From Nereocystis luetkeana (taxonomy: Eukaryota; Sar; Phaeophyceae; Laminariales; Laminariaceae): a stretch of DNA of 64,000 bases. The stretch is taken from the NCBI GenBank assembly GCA_031213475.1, contig JARUPZ010000018.1, forward strand, positions 4,625,680 through 4,689,679, in the 5' to 3' direction. The position numbers and the translations under genes are program-made. The notes under the pieces were generated by a model. It was not told the DNA's origin. It saw nothing but the letters and a program-made list of their open reading frames with translations, and searched no databases. Shown one piece after another: positions 25,817-34,800 of this stretch. The first letter of the stretch is position 1; each line of letters starts with the position of its first letter.

Positions 25817-28800
25817 CTTGAGTGTTAATTGTTGGTTTGTTTGATCGTGACATGAGATTCATGACGGAAATTATCTCATGTTTTGTCGGTCCACGACTTT
25901 GGATTTTACTATTATTAGAGATTCAGAGTTTTCGTAAATATATTATACCTGCGGGTACGAGTATTAATAAAAAGCTGATGCGACAGGCACGCGAAGGAGC
26001 GGGCAGGAGGAGGTACCGAGCAGATCGCCGGGTTGAAGCTCCACTGTGCCGGCTAGCGGGATCTGTTGCAGGCCGTTTTCAACGAGGTGTTCGTCAACGG
26101 AGAATCGGGGGAACCGCGTAGCATTTCCACAAGGTAGCTGCCGGCTAAAGCCGGCGCTCCATTGCTGCGAACCAGGGAAACTTGGACGAGCTGGTGATCA
26201 CGTGAGAGCGATATGCCGTCGTCCCCGGCGTAAAGGCGGTGGTAACTGCCGGCAGGGGCCGAGAAATCGGAGACCAAGGCGACGGCACCAGTTGAGGATT
26301 GGTGAGATAATGTGAGCTCACCGAAAACGCGACTATCGCGTGGGCGCGGGGGCAAGGTGCGGTAAGAGCGCTCGCCGAACCGCATCCAGCTGTAGCGACC
26401 AAGGAGGACATCATACTGCATGGCCTTGGGGGGGACTATATAAGCCCAGAACGCGAGCGATGCAGTAGGTCTGTCGTCGTGCAGAAACTGGACGCTCAGG
26501 CGGACACTGGCGGAAGTCTGCAAGGGGGGGGGACTTTCCGAAACCGCCCCACGAGCGTGGGGGGGCTTGTGTCTCGCATACGGTCGAGGCCGCACCGGAG
26601 TGCACCATGTGCTCCCAAGCTGTCCGGGTGAGGAACGTCTGGGGGGAGCCTTTGTCCAAGAGGGCGACGCATCCAAATGCGGTGGAAGCGTGGCCGCTGT
26701 GGGCCTTGACTTTCGTCGTGAAGGAGGAGTGATCCATGGTGGCCAAACCAGGGACCAAGCAAGGTCCTTGCTCCGCGAGAGTTTGGGCGACCGGAGCAGA
26801 GTCTCCTGCTGTTGATGTGACGGAGAAAACGTCGCCGCCGTGGTCCGATGGTACATTCAGCTCGAGAGTCGAATAGCCAGAGGGAGCGGTGGTCGTGTCG
26901 CAGGTCGAAAGACGCTGCTGGGAGGTGGGGTTCACCTCAAAAATGAAGTCCTGACCTTGCGGGGGCGGGGCGCCGCGCGAGGGGGAGCGAGAGTGACAGC
27001 GGGCCGGCGGCGGCGCGCGGTCGCGTAGGCGCTGGCGCACAAGCTGTAGGGTTTTTCCCAACAGGTTGAGGCCGCGCCATTTGGAGGGGTGTGTGGCGTT
27101 GGCGTGATTCGCTCTATAGCCTATTCCCCAGATGGTATCATAAGGGCTTGCTTCTGCCAGCAGCCGGTTGCCGGTTCCCAGCAGATGCTGTTGCATGGCG
27201 GGCTTTTGGGCGAACTTTGCGTAGGAGCCGATGAGCACAATATTATCGCGCTCGTGTTCCCACACGGCGGCATCAAAATTGAGCACTTCACGTCCCGTAC
27301 TGTTTGTGTAGTTTTGGATCGGACACGCGCATAATTTTTTGAAGCGCGAGGTGATCACTAAATAGGCGGCTTTTTTCTGCAGCGAAGAATTGTTCCGCTC
27401 ACAAATAAGAAGTACCGTCTACTGTAAACCTGGAAGGGGTCCATTGCGAGAAGCAAGAGGGAGGTTGCCAGAAAAACACTATAGTGGGGGTGCAATATTC
27501 CTGGGTGGCGTCAAACGCGGCGGCGGTAGACGCGGCGTGAGCCAGGGGGGGAGTGTTTTCACGCCGCCCAGATAGCGGGGGGGTCGTCATCCATTGGCGA
27601 TACCCCACGGGCTACTTGTCCCTCAGGGGTCCCAATCTGGGGGCCCGAGGTGGATTCGCTTAGTTGGGTCGTCGCTGCCTGTCCCAAATTTTTAGGGGGG
27701 GAGGCTGGGGGCTCCCGACCGAACTTTCTTGACAAGGTCAGCGAGTCTTCCTCCGCCTGTGCGGGGGGCGATTTAAGTGCGTCCACAAAAAAAGGTGTTG
27801 CCATTACTGTCGGGGGGGCGGATGGGGTCTGGTCGTTCAGATGGCCCCGGTCCGTCCCGCCCGGAACAAAGGGGGCGCGGTTATGCGCGGAGGGCGTAGC
27901 TGCGGTTGAACCCTGGGGGGGGAATATTTTCCCTACCGGCTCTCGGACCGCCGGTGATAAACCAGAGGTAGAGGAAGGATCCGTGACCGTGCGCTGTCCC
28001 GGAGGGGCGTCAGGATGAGCAAAATTTCGACGTTCTTCGGTAATGGCGCAAAGTGGTAGGTTCCGACCGGTCTTGCTTGCAGACGTAGGGCGGAGCCCCG
28101 CTATACTCTTACGTCGGTGACTCCGGTTCCCGCACCTCAAGGCGACCGTCGCATCTGGGGAGCAAAACCCGGTTGCGGCAGAAGCTTGCGATGGAGTAGT
28201 AGGAGACGTATGCGAACGGGCAATAGTGTCGTTGTCGCGAGGGGGGGCAGCGTTGTACGCACCCTGACCGTGCGATAAAATCCCTATAGGGGGGGATAGA
28301 GAGGCGTTACGATTTTTATCGTTTTCGCGAAGGGGGGCAGCGTTGGACGCGCCCTGACCCTGCTGTAAAACCCCTATACGGGGGAATAATGAGGCATTAC
28401 GATTTTGTATCGTTGTCGGGAAGGGGGGGCAGCGTCACACGCGCCCGGACCCTGCTTTAAAACACGAGTAGATGAAGGGGGGTGTCGGCCGTTCAAATTT
28501 GTTCGAGGTTTGCCTCCCAAGAGTGTTACAGGCGGAACTGGGAGTTGGGGGGCGCCGCCATTGGGCGGCCATCCCGAACGGAACGTTCCCGGGTGGCGAG
28601 CGTTCGGGTTTTTATTGTCCGAAGTGTGCAAGGCGCCGTAGCGGACACCAGGAGTTCCAGCGGCCGAGGCAGGGGCCGGGGGAGTTCCATGGTTAAGCAG
28701 GCAGCACTGGAAGACGAGGCGACGGCCGAGGCGGCGAAGAACGCAACGGGGAAGCGCAACAAAAACCGGGAGAAGATGGCCGCCATCGAGGCCAAGCAAC

Positions 28801-31800
28801 GGATGCTGCGGCAGCAACTCGAGGAGGCATCCAAGCAACTGACTAAAGCCACGTCGGACACCGAGTCCACCCACCGGGCAGTGGGCGCGGCAGAGAAATC
28901 TGCCCGGTGGGTGGGCTCGGTGTCCGACGTGGCTTTAGTCAGTTGCTTGGATGCCTCCTCGAGTTGCTGCCGCAGCATCCGTTGCTTGGCCTCGATGGCG
29001 GCCATCTTCTCCCGGTTTTCGTTGTGCTTCTCCGTTGCGTTTTTTTCACCGCCTCGGCCGTCGCCTCGTCTTCCAAGTGCTGCCTGCTTGGCGAGGGCGA
29101 TTTCGTCCAGTGAGTGGACGCGTTGTACAGCCAAGGGGGCGGTGGTGATCATGCTCGCCCGAAGGGCCGGCGACAATACCGTCCATTGGGCCGGAGAAAT
29201 GGCCGCCGAGTACACGTCGGGGATGGGCGGGAGGGAGGTGGTGGGCGAAGCCCCCGAGACGCCTGTTGCCGGCGTCACGAGTGGTGTGGATGGTCCGTCC
29301 CCAGGTTCCTCCGGAGCATCGTCTCTTGGCCCCTCGAAGTCTACGAGATCGTCCATAGGGTCGTGAGGGGGTTGGCAGGTAGCCATCTGGGGACAGAGAG
29401 TAGATGAAAGAGTATCCGACAGGCAGGAGCGCGGGAGCGAAGGCGCAGGAGATACCGAAGGGGGGGGGGGCGGGGCGTGGAGGGGCACAACCAGTGATCG
29501 GAGTCGAAGCGGAATCGGCACTATAATCAAGTGAAACAGTGCTGTGTGCTTGGTCCTCACTAATGGCAGGTGGGAGATCGCCGGCGGCTTGGGCCTACAC
29601 TAATTTTAAGTGAAAAGTCATCAGTTGATTGTGTTGATCGCAGTGAAAATGTGGTCAACGCGGAAGGCTCTCGGGTTGCATCCCTGCTGTCGGTATGTGT
29701 AGGGCGACGAGCTCGGGCTCGAGCATCGCGACGAATGCTGCGCAGGTCGCGCTGCGAGAGAGGGAGCGGTGTAGCTACCAAAGGTTGGTTGCTGGTACAT
29801 GAAAACGCTCGTGGGCCGGGGAGAAAAATCTCCGGGGCCGGGGACCCGCCTGTAGGCGAAGGTAGGTTTCCGAGGACGTCACTTCATGAGCGAGGGGTCG
29901 TCAGTTGTCGCCAAAAGTACTGCTGTGCGATCAGAAGGAGTATTCGTACCAGGCACTGCTGTGTGTCCCAGGGGTGCACGTGAGGCAGGTACTGCTGTGG
30001 TGGCCGTGCCCAATAGGCAGGCCACCTGAGCGGGCGAGCGATGCAGCCGCGCTTGAGATACCTCTCGTGGGGTACTCTAGGCGGCCGCAGTCGGGGTCCG
30101 GGGAGGGGGCAGCTGGTCACATGTTTCGGGAAAATTCAGACGATTTTCACGAAAGTGCGAGAGCTGTCCGGTCCTTGTCGGAATGGGGTGGCAAACTGTG
30201 TTCGTCACGGTGGTAGCAGTGGCAACCACAGGCGAGGGTTCGAGAACCGACACCGGTGGGGTGCTGCTGCCGCTCTGGCTCACAGCGATAGCGGCGGCGG
30301 TCAAAACCCTGAGGGCAGAGACGGGCGAGAGGCTATCGAGCGGACTGGAGAGCGGCGCGGGCACACCTTCGAAGTCTTGGTTTCGAGGTGGACGGGCGGG
30401 TGCTTGAGATGAAGTTTCGCGTGTTGGTCGCGGCTGCTCAACTGGCACAATCACGTCATCGATCGCGCGTGGTAACGCAATCGGTGTCGGAAGGGTGGCT
30501 TCCCTGGCGAGTGCTGCAATACCATGCAGATCTGGCTGGGGCGTCGGGGTGACATTCGACAGGTGAGCGGTGGCGGGCTCACTTGTGGAAGGGGTCAGCA
30601 TCTCTAGGGAGCTTACAGCTGCAGCCGAATGCGAAAGAGTATCCGAGGCGGCAGAATCCAGACCGGTACCAGCTGTCTCAGGGCGGGTCAGCATCGACAT
30701 GCTAGATGTTAAGACGAGCTGTGACAGGATACTGTCTAAGGCAGATGCTACTTCGGTACGTGGTGCAGCAGTACGAGAGACAGTGGCTAAGCCAGCGCAC
30801 GAGGCTGGGAGTATATCAGCACACGGGGCTGGGACTAGGGTCTGGCTGGGGTGGAGCGGCGAGGCAGCAGCATGGTCGCTAGAGGGGGAGGTTACGCTGA
30901 AATCGAGGGGGCCGGATTCAGAGGGTGAAAGGCTTTGGAAGCTGGCTACCAGGTGGAAACTTCGAGTGGCATCGTTAATTGCGGTCAGCTGGTGAAGCGA
31001 GTCGGGGAAGCTCGGACCTGCAAGCAGAGGTACTGCTGCAGGTGCAGCACGGCTATCGTCGCTACTGTCGCAGTCAGTGCCTACTGGGGCTGCGACTGTG
31101 TCTACGCAAGGCTCGTTGGGTACGTCTGGTGCTTGCGAGCCAGACGGAGAAGACTCATCAGCAGAGGAGTTCATTGAAAAATCGAAATGAGAAAAAAAAA
31201 CCAGCAAGATACTCGTACGTACGAAAAACGAGAAAAATAAGAGACAGGATTTTTTTTTTGGAAACACCGAGGCTGCTGCTTCTGCCGAGCGTATCAAGGA
31301 TCAGGCTCGCAGAGAGAGCAACCCAGAGCGATCTAGACTCACGTGCCTGCGACGACGCCATATGAGAGGGTATTGCTACTCTAGGATAGATTATGCGGTA
31401 TAGGGCAAAGCCCGACTACCGGAACAGGTTGAGACAAGAAGGCTTTTGGTCACTCACAAAAGTTCGATGTATTATTTTATTATCACGCTGATGCCTTGCT
31501 GAGGAGAAATTCTGAGCGCAGGGGGCATCAAAGCATTATTTGCTCGATGCGTGCTCCAACAGAAACAGTGTTTCAATAGAAACACGCCACCTCAACAATA
31601 GAGGGGAAACGGGGATACCAAGAATACCATGGCATTAGGGTTTGGGTTATAGGGTTAGAGTCAGGGGTTGGGTTGGGTCTTCGCCCGTACCTGAATCCTA
31701 ACAGGAACCAAAACACCTGAACAGCCTACCAACCTAAAGGTCCCTTCTCTCAGACTGTTAAGAGGTCCTCGAAATACAAGAGACGAAGAAGGCGCACGCA

Positions 31801-34800
31801 CACAAGATGAAATCTACGTGCAAACTGAACTAACATGGCCGCGCGTATATCCTCTCAACTATACAACATAGAGTTCCCCCCGTTCCCACGACTAACCAAC
31901 TCGTGGCTGTTGACTACAGCGGCTGCTGTCTGGAGTGCTGCCTGCTCCGTACGAAACGCACGGCAGTCGTGCACACAGAGAGAAACACGCCTGGTGTCTG
32001 GGGTGCTGTCAGAGTGACGACTCGCGGACATGCAGTGAAAAAGGAGCAATCTAACCGAAAGCACAGCTATGATACCACGCCCCTGAAAATTGCGGGGGTG
32101 ATTCCCCATGAAGGGTATGCATGATACCGGGTGTATTCGATCATGTATTTGTTGAAAAGTCTGTTTCCGCGGTATACACAACTATCAACCAACCCGAAAC
32201 GCTTCGAGCACTCGCAATATTGAGTATGGTATAGATGTCGATCCCTGGCAGACATACTGCCAGTCAGTACTCTCAGTACCTCCGGTTCCCCCCCCCCTCG
32301 AAAAAATCGGCCTAAAAATCTGCTCCAGCTCTCGCCACATGTGAACGATGTGATTTTTTTTTTGCGGAAAAATCGAAACGGTGCACACACATGGTCCCAG
32401 GGTAAATACAGTATATTTCATGCTCCGAGTATAGTATGAATAGTGTTGTATAATACTCGGGGGTCTTCGGTGGCGGAAAGTCCTAACGACAAAAACCATA
32501 AAACGATATGCCGGGGGTGTTCACGCCAGTTGACGGTATAAATCCCCTCTTACCGGTAACTCAAGGCGCAACAAACCTTACGATACACCGACTACTATCT
32601 CCCTGCTGGTGTATGGGTTTCTGTCGAATTACCCGTGTATCAAGATAGTACCAGGATCTTGATAACCCCGAAATACTGCAAGCACTCGCAGTATCGAACC
32701 CATGAATGGTGTATACCAGTATTCGCTGTAGCTCCAGTACCCCCCCCCCCCCCCCCCGAGGGTCTATGGTCATAATACGACGGCCATGCATGATATCGAG
32801 TACACCCCCCCCACCCCACCACCCCGCGCGCTTCCTCCGAAAGTTATTTACCCTGACTCCCACTACGGGGAGCACGGGTGATAACTTTGTGATTGTCGGA
32901 GTTGCAGCGACCCTACCCTGGAAGACGCGGGTGAGCAAACTTCCACGAAACTCGAGGAGCTGCTCCTATCTGTTCAAAAACACAACAATACATGACCCTT
33001 TAATGTAAGCATATGATGCCGTACGAGAAGAGGGGAGGGGGAGGAAAACTCGATATCAGACCCCATTTCCATGCTACAACCAGAGAAGAGCGAGGATCGT
33101 GGGCAGTGGCAAGGACAGGATGGAGGGAAAAAAATGTTAGACCGGAAAAAGCGAAAGAACCGAAAAAACTGTTCCGAGTCTGCCTGCCACTGATTGCTGC
33201 GTGTGTACTCCATCAACAAACAGCAGTACAAGCAGCATCCGTCGAATTTTGTCCAGGGGGAGGGGGGGTTACTGCTGCAAAACCCATCCTACTTTAAATT
33301 CAAGTGCTTTGTCCCAAAAAAAGTGGGCGCAGTGCTAAGAACGTGGGCTTATGAAAGAACGTCGTATCGTCCACCACCCCGTCGGCCGTACATAGTTTCT
33401 TCACGAAAGTACGGAGAACGGGGCGGGCAATCACGCCGGGTGCGGCATCATATACACGCCGCCGGCAACAACTACGACGATTAATTGCGGCGATACGGTC
33501 ATTGCCTACAGGTAAAACCAATCCCACTCCAGTGCCATTCGTTTTACGTCATTCTTTTTTTTTTCACTACTCCAAATGTGCGCACTCCGACAGAGTTACG
33601 GTGCTGTTTCTTGTTACTGCAGTACTACGAGGTTTGGTAGTGTACATAGCTACCCTCGGCCCATGAAGCAAACGGTGAACTTGCGGTAGGCACGGGCCCT
33701 ATTGACGATCCTTCGCACTCAGTTCACACTCAGCTCACGCCGTCCCCGGCGTCCTCGCGATTGGACTGTTTGTATATACCAGTACGTAACACCACCCTTC
33801 CCAACGCCGTAGGTTGATAACTGGCATGTACATACGAAGAATAGGGATATTGGTGTGCCGACTAGGTGTACGAAGTACCAGGTACACCTTTATGTACCGC
33901 ATGGCTCCAGTTGATGGAGCCGCCGTGGTCAAGCTTGGCCGCAGCCTGGCGTTGGTTTGTCTCCCACTTTTCTTACCTACAGATGTCGCCCCCACTTATT
34001 CTACCGACGGATCTTCCCCCTATTTTTCTTACCGACGGTTGCGACGAAAAAACACAGTCGGGGTGCATGGGGGCTCTGAACAACGGCGTCACCGAGAGGT
34101 GCGGCAGGGTGCGAGGAGTAATCCACGAGATGTGGATCGTCGACAAGCACGAGCACCCTGCTGTTAAGGACCTCGAGATCGTCGGAGGGGCCGGGTTACA
34201 GGTGCGTCTTACGTGCGGCGGTTGCCTGCCTTGCGGTACTGGACATGGCTGGCTTTTTTATATACGTGTCTCGAGCATTTCTCCGGTCTTGTGCAGCTTG
34301 ATGAGAGATATGTAGAGACGAGATAGACAGAAGGTCCTTCGTGCTTGACGGCATAGTCGGAGGTGCCGGGTTGCTGGTGCATCTTGATCCCGGCTGCTCC
34401 CTGCCTTGCGGTACTGGACATCGCTGGCTTTTTGACGTGTCTGGAGCGTTTCTCCGGCCTTGTGCGGCGTGATGAGAGAGACGTTAAGATGGAAGAGAGA
34501 GAGGGCCCTTCGTGCTTGGCGGCTCATCTGGGAAAAGGTTTCCCCCCCGCCGTATCAGATTACGAAGCGTTTTTTTCATTCTAAACGTTCGGCTGGCACA
34601 AAACAGGAAGTCTGCACGCCGCCTGGGTACGTCTATCCGCAAGGTCCCCGTGGAGCACCTTCGAGTGACCAAGAATGCGTCAGGTACTGCTGTGCACAAC
34701 AGCGACCAAACAACAAAGCTTGTCGTGCAGTAGGGTCGCCACAAACGGGAGGCTGCCCTAAAGCGGTGGGTGCTCAACAGATGAAGCCGCGCCGTCGTGC

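Larger units (their letters stand above)
26053..31297 (-). mobile_element. Decayed retroelement on the antisense strand: gag-like, NADAR and retropepsin regions
   Basis: Read right to left: Ser/Pro-rich ORF (31174-30077), gag-like region with coiled coil (29386-28700), Pro-rich region (28140-27559), NADAR domain (27479-27020) and an aspartic protease with its C-terminal extension (26760-26053). No RT, RNase H or integrase was found downstream, and no LTR pair was found by eye. Whether the first ORF belongs to the same element is inference from composition and order. Confidence 0.6.
1469..34057 (+). other. Intron 2 of LOG, 32.6 kb
   Basis: Bounded by GTGAGT and AACACAG, both phase 0. It holds most of the mobile elements listed below, on both strands, including antisense retroelement ORFs at 26-31 kb. 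No other convincing host exon was found inside it. Its size depends on the assembly being contiguous here. Confidence 0.68.
31298..34057. other. End of LOG intron 2, no gene
   Basis: Holds a telomere-like stretch (31625-31680) and one C-tail repeat (32739-32820). The ORFs on either strand are short and unrecognised. The acceptor for LOG exon 3 is at 34055-34057. Confidence 0.5.

Noticed and set aside
28482-29366. 294-codon plus-strand ORF
   Set aside because: It is the mirror of the gag-like minus frame, created by the inverted duplication; no independent support.
33882-33954. A segment reading [12 protein letters not shown] with possible splice sites, at first taken as LOG exon 2
   Set aside because: It resembles a LOG helix but gives no Gly-rich loop. 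Exon 2 at 1377-1468 fits both phase and the NGAG loop, so this is likely coincidence or a dead partial copy.
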